This document shows positions 11,348 to 23,040 of a DNA stretch of 64,000 nt, in pieces. Under the pieces are notes generated by a model. That model was not told where the DNA came from. It saw nothing but the letters and a program-made list of their open reading frames with translations, and searched no databases. Within the stretch, counting starts at the first letter, position 1. The number at the start of each line of letters is the position of its first letter. Source of the stretch: Epiperipatus broadwayi (taxonomy: Eukaryota > Onychophora > Udeonychophora > Euonychophora > Peripatidae); NCBI GenBank assembly GCA_028023455.1, contig JAQFVV010000508.1:386678-450677 (forward strand). Reading direction: 5' to 3'. A program made the translations under genes and the position numbers.

Positions 11348-11389
<42 letters not shown>
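11348..11389. repeat. (TA)n microsatellite
   Basis: AT dinucleotides abutting the right boundary of the hammerhead array. The isoleucine-tyrosine run in the overlapping ORF is an artefact of this tract. Confidence 0.95.
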
Positions 11390-11391
<2 letters not shown>

Positions 11392-11856
11392 GTTGTTAAA
11401 TATTTTAATATGAGATATAGGAACAAAAATTTTGATATTAATATTGATCCTCCTGCTAATAGATAAATATAGATATCAATACCATGTATTTCAAAAGATC
11501 AAGTAAATTTTATAAGGAATATTTATAAAGTATGTGATATTGCAATTTACACACCTCCTATATTAAACAAATTAATAAATAATTCTAAAAATAAAACCTC
11601 ATTTATAAATAAAAATTGTATTATTTATAAATACAATTTTAATGCACAAATCAGCGCATAACAGCAGAGCTTCTTCAAATTAAATCACAATTTATTATAA
11701 ACTTAATATAAATTATAATACATAATAAATAATGCCCGAGCGCTTTCAGGAGAACTTAGCTCTCATAATCATGGGTAACAAAGAGTAAGCGTAACAAAGT
11801 TGCTATGTGTAAATATATGCTGATATATGTAAATTAATTGAACTATATGCGTAAAT
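11390..11856. other. AT-rich spacer, no gene recognised
   Basis: Lies between the hammerhead array and the C-terminal end of the Penelope-type remnant, so it would be the remnant's 3' flank on the minus strand. No hammerhead or coding signal was seen in it. Confidence 0.4.
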
Positions 11857-12141
11857 CTAATTAACCCATTTCTTAGAAATTTTATAACACGTATCTTTCC
11901 TATTCATAGCCTTATCATCCATGGCAATAAAACATGCCTCCTTCACCTTTCTCTTAACATCATTTCTTTCCCTACAAACTATTCTTGGATTTTCAGGTTC
12001 ACATGAATGACCAGTTAATTTCTGATGCATTGCGAATATAGAGGTGTAAGCTGGGTCTGCTTGAGCCTTTCTGTAAGAATATCTGTGCTGGGACAATCTT
12101 GTTGAGAGAGTTGCTTTCGTTTCTCCATAGTAAATGTAGGT
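11857..12141 (-). pseudogene. Penelope-like element GIY-YIG endonuclease, C-terminal remnant
   Basis: On the minus strand an open frame of about 94 codons starts TYIYYGETKATLSTRLSQHR, the YIG half of a GIY-YIG nuclease as in Penelope-like retroelements, with the conserved Arg/His segment. It continues with IFAMHQKLTGHS and then PRIVCRERNDVKRKVKEA, where the Glu of the RE pair matches the family's catalytic Glu, and ends MNRKDTCYKISKKWVN before a stop. Order and spacing match the C-terminus of Penelope-like proteins. No reverse transcriptase was recognised upstream (12142-12700), so this is a 5'-truncated or decayed copy. Its frame is intact, unlike most coding DNA here. The hammerhead array begins about 500 bp beyond its C-terminus. 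Confidence 0.72.
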
Positions 12142-12591
12142 GTGTTAGTGTATATATAAGTGAATTGAGTTATATGTTGGAAAAAAGAACTAAAGAGCAC
12201 TTGCTGTCGATGAAAAGAGTTCAGAAATCGAATCAAAATTGCAAAATACACAATAATATTTCAACATCTGTTTTCATGACCATAATAATTTATATATTTA
12301 TGGTTTTAACTTCAACTTCAAGAATGTTAACATATTGCAAATTGAAAAAAATAACAAAAAAAAAAAGCTATACTAATATACAAATATAAACATGACTTAA
12401 AGGCAGACAGCAAATGTTAAGATCACGGAATTGGAGGAAGGTTAGACTTTCAAAGTATTAGTTGACAAAGACTACAAGGGTAGTTGAAAGCACTACTAAA
12501 TAAATAAAATTTTTGAAATATATCTGATTACTGTATTTATAAATATTCAATTATATAATTATGTATATTGATTTGAAGAAGTACAGATATC

Positions 12592-12674
<83 letters not shown>

Positions 12675-13179
12675 TTGTGCAATGTCTATAAAACAATTTA
12701 TTTAGGAGGAACTTGAACCCAGATTTTCACATATCCTACAACTATCTACTCTATCTTATACAACACTGATACACATGATCGCATACGTGTGAAAAATATA
12801 AATGATCTCCAATATACATAATTTGTGCTGAACCAGTACTCACCAGTTGGTGAATATTGCAATCTCCCATACATATATACAATCAGTGCTCAGTTTACAT
12901 TAAGATAGCAAATCTTCAAGCATTAATGGACAAGCTTCAAAGTTCTACACGTTCCATGTATTCACCCATCCATATCATTGAACATCTAAGGAGGTAATGC
13001 TCAAATATCTTCATGATGGCAATATTATTGTCATAACCATGTTGACCTCTCACACAAACAGTGTATATTAGCTCCTATATGAGAAAGATCAGAGTGACTT
13101 AAAATTGATATGGATAGGTATGACAATAATATTGGCACAAACAAGAGCTTTGACAACTACATTCTTAGTAGTAAAAGGT
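12142..13179. other. Mostly unrecognised DNA with a (TA)n tract
   Basis: An interrupted (TA)n tract spans about 12596-12674. A less AT-rich block (12690-13180) has no recognised family. Frames overlapping the start of this stretch are shadows of the GIY-YIG remnant. Confidence 0.4.
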
Positions 13180-13740
13180 GTAAGGCTGTACGCTGGGTGA
13201 AAATAGTATCTGTAACAGACTATCAGGGAAATATTCTCAGGGTGAGTGTTCATAAAGTTCTGGGCCTACCCTTTTAGTCTTTAAAAATGCACACTGAGAA
13301 TAATCAGAGTGATCCACAGATCAGTTCTTGGGGGAGAATTCCCATTCTTTTTAAATATGTACACTGGAACAACTAGAGTTAGCCTCAGATTCTTTCATGG
13401 GGATAATCTCCACAGATCCTAAATATTATAGTATAAGCCAAATGGTCAGTCGAGAGATCCTGTCATTTACAGTGACTCCATTTCACTTTCTTGGATGTAG
13501 TCTCATAGTCTGAGTGCATCCCAATGTCTGGTAAAAAAAACTGGTATAGAATATTCACTTTGTATATGTGTAAGTCAGTATAAGCCAGTAAGTTCTGCAT
13601 CCACATCAACTCAAAATCCCTGTCTAACCAGAAAGGAGTATTGTCCTCATGGTCATCATACAGCACCAGATCATTATAATCATTGTTGTCTACCTAGAAA
13701 GAAGAAAAGCATAATCAAAGAGGATTGCTTTCAGCTTGTG
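13180..13740 (-). repeat. Interspersed repeat with an unknown 67+ codon ORF
   Basis: Matches 51690-52095 in opposite orientation along most of its length. On the minus strand, a pyrimidine-rich stretch ending TTTCTAG near 13695 resembles a splice acceptor and is followed by an open frame to 13463, with YNDLVLYDDHEDNTPFWLD, DFELMWMQNLLAYTDLHIY and GMHSDYETTSKK. The copy at 51.7 kb keeps YNDL and DHEDNT with mainly third-position changes in that part, which argues this frame was once coding. Beyond the stop, two related units of roughly 100 bp sit at about 13280-13400. Function unknown; it may be an exon of an element or of a host-derived gene. Confidence 0.45.
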
Positions 13741-14331
13741 TAGTTCCTGATTTAAAGAAAGAAAATGTGGATAAAATAAATATAATCGTGTAAATGAAAT
13801 ATATATTTAAAATGTTATTAAGAGATCAAATGGTCAAACTGATGCATTTTATTCTTGTCAGGGGAGTGGTGTAAGGCACCACTATTTAAGTCTTCCATAT
13901 TTATAATAAATTTTTGAGATTAATTTTTTTATGCGAAAAATAGGAAAGATGGAAAAATAATCAGTATTAGAAAATCCAAAGTCAATATTAAAAGTTTATG
14001 TTTTGTTTAATTTTGCTGTAAAAATGTAGCATAGATTGCTGGAGGGAAAAAAAAATAAAAAGCTGTGTCATTATTCATAGAAGTTTGATAGGTTTAGGAA
14101 AAAAAAATAAAAACAATTTAAAGGGGATTGGAGAGATATAAATAAGTATAGGTTTAAAATTAAAAAATATTTTATATAAAAAAATAAAAATGCTCTCTTT
14201 TCATTTATTTAAAAGAAATTAAAATATATGTGTCAATGTTAATTTACTTACATACAGAAATCAAGTGAGTGTGTGTAAATGAAAGAGTCTATTTTAAAAA
14301 TACATTACATTGTATATATATATATATATAT
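13741..14331. other. AT-rich spacer, no gene recognised
   Basis: Short homopolymers and a (TA)n run at about 14312-14330. Nothing supportable beyond this. Confidence 0.4.
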
Positions 14332-14338
14332 ATTCAAC

Positions 14339-14373
<35 letters not shown>

Positions 14374-14382
14374 AAGTTGAAT
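14332..14382. repeat. (TA)n tract enclosed by inverted arms
   Basis: ATTCAACTTC (14332-14341) and its complement GAAGTTGAAT (14373-14382) bracket a (TA)n core. Another (TA)n run lies immediately to the left. This is one of a recurring class of palindromes in the window. Confidence 0.8.
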
Positions 14383-15769
14383 TAATTAGATGAAAAATAA
14401 AGTTTGTAGTATAAAAGTTAAGTCAAACACAAAGATTGCTCGACTGATAAATGGAGATGGAATGGGAATAATTAATTACGAATGGCTACAAATAAACAAT
14501 GGGAGTAATTAAAAAATATATATCTTATCCACAGTTGGATTAATCTAAGAATGAATGTAAACTAAAAATCAGTGGGAATTTAATTTATAAATTAAATCCA
14601 ACTGATTTGGAAGGATTAAAGTAATAAGAGGGTCACATATAAATAGGCCTGAAAAAGACTCATTATCATCTTTTAGCAGTGTTATTCCAGTCTGTGCAAA
14701 TAAAACTTATTATTTTGTGAATGCCAAGAAAATCATGCATTGCTATTCAGAAGAAGTATACTGCTCTACTCCAGTCTTTGGCCTTCCTAAATTATCTGAA
14801 GGTCTCCAATTAGCCACAATAAAAATCTAACAACCTGAGCCACTCAAACATTTTTCTGTCAAACTGAAATGCAGCAAGAAACTATATTTCTTTGTGAAAT
14901 CTAAATTCCAACTGGTTGATTTCCCATTCCTATTGTGACAATAATTTATTATTGTAGCCATTGCAATATTTGAAATATTCTAAGTCAACAGAAATGAATT
15001 CTATAACTTGCATAAAATAACTATTTATGTGCATACTTAGGGTAATCAACAAATATTTGTAGAAGTATCTCAATTATACAAACAAATAGCTTATGGTAAA
15101 AGGTGTGTGTGTGTGTGTCATATATAATATTTTTAATGCTGTATGTTTATTTATAATATGTATGTCTGATATATGATATGTAATTATTATTTTATTCAGG
15201 GAAGTGATGAATTATTCACTTATCAATTTAAAATATTTAAAATAAAATATTTTGGAAATTAGTATTTTGTTGGTCAATTCTTTTACTGATACCACTAATT
15301 ATTGCTTGGTAAAGAATCTATTAAAACAGTTTATTATATTACATTTTGATTGAGCTAGTTGGGATTTATCAGACACTGAACTAGTTTCCATCATTCAGGG
15401 CATGTTAATTACTTCTTGTAGTTAAATGATGCCTGAAGTTTACTTCAAAACAAATAAAGTGCTTTGAATAACAGTGGTTGAATTTAACAGTTGAGAAGAT
15501 CTGTAGCCTAGAAAAGTGGTTGCAAGCTATATATCTTATATAGGTTCAGCCTGGCTACAGTTACCTTCTGAGTATTATGCTTATCTGCCTGAGGGACCAG
15601 TGTGATGCAATACTAAATTGCAGATGGACTAGATTGAATTTAGAATAAATAATTTTGCCATATTTTCATATAAGAAGAAGGTAATAATGTTTTTGCAATT
15701 CTGTTTTATTAAAGAGTAAAAATTTTTGTTCTATATTTTCTTGTTTATTCGATGTATCTCCCACCTGGT

Positions 15770-15801
<32 letters not shown>

Positions 15802-17349
15802 TCGTGTATATGTTATTTTAAAATAAAAATTATTTTTTGAAATGGAATTTTAAAAGTTTTTTTAAAATAAATTAAATTGAGATAAAAAATAATAAGATCT
15901 TGCAAGTTTTTTTTTAAATATAAGTTTTTTTTGTTTTGTTTCTAATTCTTAAAAATTCTTGTTTGTAATTCTTAAAAATAGAAGGAGCAAAAGAAAAAAA
16001 ATAATATAGATTTTATTTTCTGTAATTAGCTTTATTGTTGAAACTTAGATAGTGGATGTATTTTTGTGCTATCTATTACACTCATCAATTTGGAATATTT
16101 TCACATGACTATAACAAAATATGACTCAAAATGGACATATATTAAAGGTGTGAATCTAGATTTTGAAGACTAATAAACTATAAATTATGGGGTTGCCTTT
16201 TTTAAATTAATTGGAATTTTTCCAGAGAATGTGTTAAGTGTTTAAGAAGTATCATAACATTTCCTGCAGGGTACTTTTCCTTCTGACACTACCTGGAACT
16301 ACCATTGTAATATGAACATGTATAGCTAGTGAAGGAAAATGGACTGAAGGGGAAATTTTAAACAATCCAAGACAACCATACAATGAAGTATATTTCCACG
16401 CAGAATAGAGTAACTACACTGATCAATCAGGGTAACTAGACTTTTTCTTGCAAGAAACATGTGAGTGTGTTAATGTATAATATGTATAATGGTGTAAACC
16501 TTCACTTTAGTATGATGTGTTTCAACAATAGAAGGGATTTTAGCATTTATTAATTACCTAAATCATGCTAACTTAAACTAACTAATATATATTTTTAGAA
16601 CCTTTTTTTCTGTTCTATAATTGTTATGTTTACAGTATGTACCTAAATAAAAATATATACTCAGTCTAAGGGATGAAATATAAAATAAAAAAGGAGTCCA
16701 CTGAGTTTTGGAATAGAATTTAACATTTGTGTAAGAGAGAGTTTGAATGTAGCTATTAAGCACACCCTTATTAATAAGTCACCATTAAGTTTTCTCTTAG
16801 TCTGTATTAGCAGCAGTTTTTGGGATCTTTTCTTTCATGCTCAGGATGAACTGTTGATTTTTTTTCTTCTTTTAAAAGTTAAAGAGGAAAATATATATTT
16901 TTGCTTTAAAACAGCATAAAAGGAGATTGGTGGCTACATAAATAATCTTACAGCTAAGTTAATCTAGAGGGATGGATCAAAATTGAATCTCTTAAAGAGA
17001 AATTGGTGAAAATAATATAAAATGGTATGTATATATTTTTCTATTTGTAAGACCATGAAGATGCAGCACTAATCTTGCCATTTTGTTCTTTGAGATCACA
17101 CATCATGCATTAAATTCACTTATCTATCTGTGGATTCATATACAAGTCCTTAATACCCAAAGAATGACCGAGTTTAAATTCCAACAACAGATGCTATCTG
17201 AGAGGCTTCTTTTTTGTCTCTTGGCCCATTAATGATCATTAGCTGTGATGGGAGGAAGAAGAGGAAAGAAGAGAAGAAATAAGATGTATAAAGGCCATAT
17301 AAGCAACCTCAACTAGTTTCCAAATCAGTTTTTTTTTAAGTTTTCTTCA
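14383..17349. other. AT-rich region, no gene recognised
   Basis: A (TA)n run lies at about 15770-15796 and a (GT)n run at about 15102-15118. The ORF at 16578-16763 on the minus strand has no motif. No transposon family was recognised. Confidence 0.4.
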
Positions 17350-17477
17350 TATTTATCAATTGTGCCTGCAATAACTTTTAAAATGTTAGGAACAAGCAAA
17401 ACAAACCAGTTCCTATTTATCAAAAGTGTCAGCAATAACTTTTCAAATGGTAGGAACAAGCCAAACCCACCAGTTGA
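17350..17477. repeat. Tandem duplication, 64-bp unit
   Basis: Two adjacent copies (17350-17413 and 17414-17477) share TATTTATCAA, GCAATAACTTTT, TAGGAACAAGC and CCAGTT with about ten differences. Local tandem duplication, no coding role visible. Confidence 0.75.
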
Positions 17478-18379
17478 AACTATAAATAAGAGAAAGGTCT
17501 GATATTTTAACCTGGGACACTAATAATAACTGAAAATAGATTGGGTAACTTTAATATTTGATTAACAAAATTTTTTATTTACTTATTAAAAGTAAACTTT
17601 GATTTCTAAGGTCAAGCATTTTTTTTGATACATAAATATTAAGGGTTTGTTTATTAATTGTATTATTATCAATGCTGCATAACATTACACACAGACACAA
17701 TTTAAAATTAATTAAACTTAATTTTTCATTATCTTTTGATATTTTTTTTATATATTGTAATACTAAAATGTCTTTTTATTATTGTTGTTTATTCAGTGTG
17801 ATAATTGAGCAACCTATCAATATATGCTTTATAATGTTTTTTTTATTTATCTCTTTGCATATTAAATTTGATATAATTTATTTTTGCTCAAGGTTTCAAT
17901 AATATATATATAATATGAAGGGACACATTTTAATATGGTATAATGTTGACATATCACAGGGTGTGTGTGTGACTGCTTATACCAACCAGTCAAAATAGGC
18001 TAGACCTAGCCAATTAAAGAGCAGGGTTTCACACATATATGAAAGTAAAAAAAAAAAAAAAACACACACATTGCATTATAAATTTACTTTAGAAAACAAA
18101 ATAAGTAGGGAAAATCTTGAATAAGCATTCAATAGAATATTTTTTATGTCATTATAAGCCATCTTATTTTAAAATAGATGGGAACATGAGCACATATATA
18201 AGTTTATTTCATTATTCATATATAAATTCTGTCTTAATTATGTATTTAATTAACATAATAATTGTCGTCAATTGTATAATTAACAATTTGATTCATTAAA
18301 AGGAAGAGTGTGAATAAATATAGTTATACCATATTTAGTTTCCAAGTTATTATTATTAGTATTGTTAATTTTTTTAAAA
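17478..18379. other. AT-rich region, no gene recognised
   Basis: Short poly(A), a (CA)n run around 18060 and a (TA)n run near 17901. No coding signal beyond chance frames. Confidence 0.4.
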
Positions 18380-18990
18380 TCTTGTTTTGATTATAATTAG
18401 TCATCATCACTCGTAAATATTAAGAAAATGTTAAGCATTGGATAGTGATTTACATATGGGAATGTTTAAAATCATGCTTGACATATAACCAAGTTTTGAG
18501 TAATTATAGGTTAATAGTAAAAAGCTAAAGTTTTATGTTGTGCCCATGAGTTTTGACCATCATCGTCAATGGTGGATATTATATTAATGGTTAAATCATT
18601 GTTTAAGTCTAATACTGTTCAAGTAAATAATTATAGATTTATCAGAATCTAAATTTTATGATATAAGATTAACTATGATTACCATCATCGCTAAATAAAT
18701 AGTAATAATTAAAACCAATGTTAAATGTAATTAATATGCTTAGTAAACAGGGGTTTTTAAAAAGGTAAATGTTATGTGGTGAGATTCATTATGATTGATC
18801 ATCCATGCTAGTGAATATTGTAATTGAATCCCAGTTTAAATATAATATGAATTTGAGAAGGTGCCTTTATACTTATAAAATATAAATTTGTTGTTATGAG
18901 TTCATTATGAAAAGCTGTGGTTGGAATCATCATCATCATTATATTATGATGAATAATTAACTTAAATAACTAGGTTTAATGGCCATATAT
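18380..18990. repeat. Diverged tandem repeats, unit about 120 bp
   Basis: A recurring segment of the form TATGA...GATT..CATCATC... lies near 18391, 18555, 18678, 18794 and 18920, mostly about 120 bp apart, each followed by an AT-rich stretch containing TAATTAA-like bases. Divergence is high, so the period is approximate. It may be the relic of a satellite-like array. Confidence 0.35.
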
Positions 18991-19070
18991 GTAAGTAATG
19001 GTCTTCATTATGTTTGTTTGTAAGCCATTAGTAAGATCATACATGCATCTGTACATTAATATACTTAAAC

Positions 19071-19155
19071 TGAGCTAATATATATATATATATATATTAG
19101 CTCATTTATATATATAACACTCTTATATATATATATATATATATATAAGAGTGTT
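19071..19155. repeat. Two adjacent (TA)n-cored palindromes
   Basis: TGAGCTAA (19071-19078) pairs with TTAGCTCA (19097-19104) across one (TA)n core, and AACACTCTTA (19116-19125) pairs with TAAGAGTGTT (19146-19155) across a second. The two hairpins are 11 bp apart. Confidence 0.8.
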
Positions 19156-21093
19156 GGATATATAAATTTTCTGATATTTGGATCTTATAATTCTATTGAC
19201 ATGGATAAAATATAAGAATGACATTTTTTTTTATTCATCCAAGTGCATGTGTAATAAAGAATGTACCAAATGGGTTGGAAGCCCAGTACAATATGGACAG
19301 ATAATATTTATCTAGGTTTAAAACAATCTAGTGGCACCTGGGGATAATACATGTACTTAGCTAAACTGAATAAAAGTGATCAATTCCTTTTTCCAACTTG
19401 ATAATATTAACTTTCTCTGATATTTTTTAAGTTGTTATAAATAGTGCCAGTGTGTGCATGTGACCATGAATGGTTTTATATATGTGGAAAGAGGAATGGG
19501 AAGGATTCATTGTTGAAATAACCTATTATTGGAGATAAGTATAATGCATTCTGTGGATTTCCTGTAATTTTGTTCAGTTGCAATAGCTAATATTCGTTTA
19601 TCTGATGACAATGGCTAGTGTATTTTGTTGGTTACAATAACTTCCCAATATCGAAATATTTTAAATCTTAAATGATGACAGTGATGAATTTTCATTTTTA
19701 ATTTGTGTGTTTAGAAATGGGATAATTTATTTATCTCATTATTGGTATGACTAAATTAATGTTGATGATAGTTGCAAATGGGTTGTGGTATTATATGTAT
19801 GTTAGTTACAAATTGGCTGTCATATTTTATATATTTCTTTATGATTACAAAGTGACTATCCAAAGAGAGTTAGAGATAGGCCATATACCTGAGATGAAAA
19901 GAAGTCAGAATGGCCTCAGGTTCCATTTTGTAATAGATATTGTCACTTATTTATTAATTACCAATTATAGCAGCTATCATAGTGTATGTGTATATTCAGT
20001 TGCAAATAGCGTATCTGTATTCCTATTAATTTAGTTACAAATGGATGCCCAACTGGACCATGATATATGCTATATATCAGTGTATTCTAATTAGTTAAAA
20101 TATTTACACATGCATATATGAGAAGAAATTGCAAAATAACCAGAATTGTTTTTGTGTAGGCATGGCTCCTTAATACAAGCAACTAGATATCTTTTGCTTG
20201 GACTCTTCTGCATAAATCTTCCAAATGACATCACCATGTAAAGTCATAATTTTATAAAGGATATTTTTTTGAAAAGTGTGTATTGGGTATATGTTGATTT
20301 TTGAAGTGGCTGAAAAGTTGGAGAGCAATATGAAATTCTGTTTTCTTTTAGGAAAAATGGCAATGGAAACCATTGTAATACATGAAACCAGCTTACAAGA
20401 AAGATAATTCTAGAAAAAATACAAGTTTATGAGTGGAATAATGGAAGAATAAAATTCCCCACATCTCTAAAATGTGAGGCATATTTAATGTCCAATATCA
20501 AAACAATGTTGAATTTTTTGGATGAAAATACCAGTCAGAATTTGTTTATAATGATCAGACATTTAAAATCTAAAAGTTCTGAAACTTTTGTGTGATGAGG
20601 TAAAATTTAAATGTTCTGTTGTGTGGAAAAGTTAGAAATAATACATGCTTTTTCATGATAGTATGCATGTTATCAAATCTTAAATGTAAAACAACTTTTA
20701 ATTAAATTAGCAAGACTCAGGTTATCCATCAACCACATTTGTTCGATGTCATTCTGTGCAAATTTTCTTATTCTTTTATATAAAAAAAACTGTCTCTCTT
20801 TTAGCGTATTTAGAAGTAATGAAGAAAAAACTGATGGACATATTAAAAGTTATCACTTTGCAAATGCTTCTGGATTATGTCAAAAAGTGAAATACCAGTC
20901 CTTAGATTAAATAGATTATACTTTAAAATGGGTTCAATTTGCAATATTTAAAAATAATTGCACAATTTTTTATGAAAAAATTCTGGTTATTTTTTAATTC
21001 CCTCTCCTATATATGCATGAAAGGTGCAAAAAACACTTTTAAATAGCAGTTATCACTGAATATCAATACATATTTTAACACATATGTCTTCAG
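19156..21093. other. AT-rich region, no gene recognised
   Basis: A recurring motif GTTACAA or GTTGCAA followed by variable sequence at 19575, 19628, 19767, 19802, 19996 and 20032 hints at decayed repeats but has no constant period. ORFs at 19747-20034 (+) and 20170-20373 (-) show no motif. Confidence 0.35.
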
Positions 21094-21102
21094 TAATTAA
21101 AA

Positions 21103-21134
<32 letters not shown>

Positions 21135-21178
21135 TTTTAATTAATAATATATATATATATATATATATATATTATTAA
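21094..21178. repeat. Two adjoining (TA)n-cored palindromes
   Basis: TAATTAAAAGTAT (21094-21106) pairs with ATACTTTTAATTA (21131-21143) over a (TA)n core. It adjoins a second palindrome with TTAATAAT (21141-21148) and ATTATTAA (21171-21178) over another. Confidence 0.8.
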
Positions 21179-22098
21179 TGGTTAATGTTTACTCCATTAA
21201 TATGAGCATGCGCATAAATTGAACATGACAAAAAATATGGCGACATGCCGGAGTAAGAAGAAATTCAAAGACTTTATCATAATAGTGCTACTGACACAGA
21301 AGATACTTATAGAAAGATTGATTCTTACATACCTTTGGGGATGACTTTAAACCAACCCCTTGAGCCACTCTCGGAAGGAAATTTAACTCTCCTCCTGAAA
21401 AGATATGTAAGTTCAAATAACATTAGGGCATATGTGCCAATAAATAATTATTCATACACAAAATAATAAATAATTATCCTCATGAAAATAAAGATTAGGA
21501 CCCGGTAAGAAGATATCCCATTCACTAGCTCCGCGTACTCTTATAATCAGTTAAAAGAATGGGGATCGGAAAACTCACATAACTAATTAATATGGGGATT
21601 AGAGAAAGTAAATGATATATATATATATGGCAGTAGTCACTTTAGAATTATAATATCTTTTATTAACTCAATATCCCCTACCATTTATAACATAAATATA
21701 AAATCAAAGTTCCCAAATTGAATAAATATATAACAAAAATCATACAATACATAAATCATTTTTATAAAACAAATTATAAGCATATGGAGATACTTGTTGA
21801 AATAATTGTTAAACTAAATAAAGGAAATTTCTTTCTTAATAATAACAGTAGATTAAATAATTAATATGGGAGAGATAGTGCTCTGTGGGTTATAAACTCA
21901 CACATGTGTATTAAGCAAATAAGGTAAAATTAATGTTACATACAAGGTGTATTGGTTTGTGTATTTACATAAATGTATTTATAATAAATTGAAAGTATGC
22001 TAGCCTTTCACATGCACAATTATAACTGAGACAACCAATCAGATTTTAAACAGCTATCTAATAAACAATCAAGCATAGACATGAGATAGATATTTTGA

Positions 22099-22126
22099 TA
22101 GAAAAGGTTGATACCAACCTTTTCTA
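22099..22126. repeat. Perfect 12-bp hairpin
   Basis: TAGAAAAGGTTG (22099-22110) and CAACCTTTTCTA (22115-22126) are exact complements around loop ATAC. No downstream T-run or gene supports a terminator role; origin unknown. Confidence 0.8.
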
Positions 22127-22966
22127 AACTTATATATATATATAAGCCAGTCTTAAGCATCTTAGCCCGAATGCTTTAAGTATATAAACATATACAATTA
22201 TTATTCATTGTGTTATTAATATAATATATTACGGCATGAAATCTCAGATTTACTACACCACAATTTTCATAGCAGCAACGTATGTAAACAATAAATGTAT
22301 TTATGAAGTGGGTATTAACTTGTTATAAAATAAACACACACATACAAAAAATAATAGTATACCTGACAAAGTTCATAGGCTTCATTCTTCTATGGGTATT
22401 GAGTGGGTGGTCTATCTGTTCATCGACTGCAACAATGGATGGACATGACAGTGGTACAAGTTTGTAGAATTAGTCATCATCACTTTGGTGTTTGGTGATC
22501 TCAGCTTTTATATTATGTTGGGATGGCAGGAGTGGAGCTGAACGGACATGCTGAAGTGGGTTTCTACTCCATAATCATTTTATATGCAGGCGAATGCTTG
22601 ATTTTCATATTTAAGTTGAAGAGATGGATATTAAACACTATAAATTGTCCTTTTTTGTTTTATGAATCTTAGGTTAACTGAAGTATTTGATGGCATGTTG
22701 TAGTTAAGCTTCCATCAGAATCAACTGACTGGTTAACTGCTAGATTCTAATTACAGCCTGGATTAATGTCCATTGATTTAGAATGATGAAATGAGTATTA
22801 TTTCTTTTTTTTCTTTTGATCAGAATAAATTTTCTGGCTTATAAGGTATCAGAATCAGCATGATTAAAAAGTTGCATGACTTCGCATGTTTCCAGAATAG
22901 CATTAACTTCCCAAAATTACAAATAGACTCCCAATAAGATTTGCCTTTTTAACAGCAAGACAAACG

Positions 22967-23040
22967 TGAACTGCTCTCTTTGAAAAAGCAATGGTAAACT
23001 GCTCTCTTCGAAAAGTAAAGGTAAAACTGCCCTCTCGCAA
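22967..23040. repeat. Three short tandem units (about 28-32 bp)
   Basis: The segment repeats GT(G/A)AACTGCTCTCTT.GAAAA, then GTAAACTGCTCTCTTCGAAAA, then the shorter GTAAAACTGCCCTCTCGCAA. The units decay towards the right. Confidence 0.6.
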
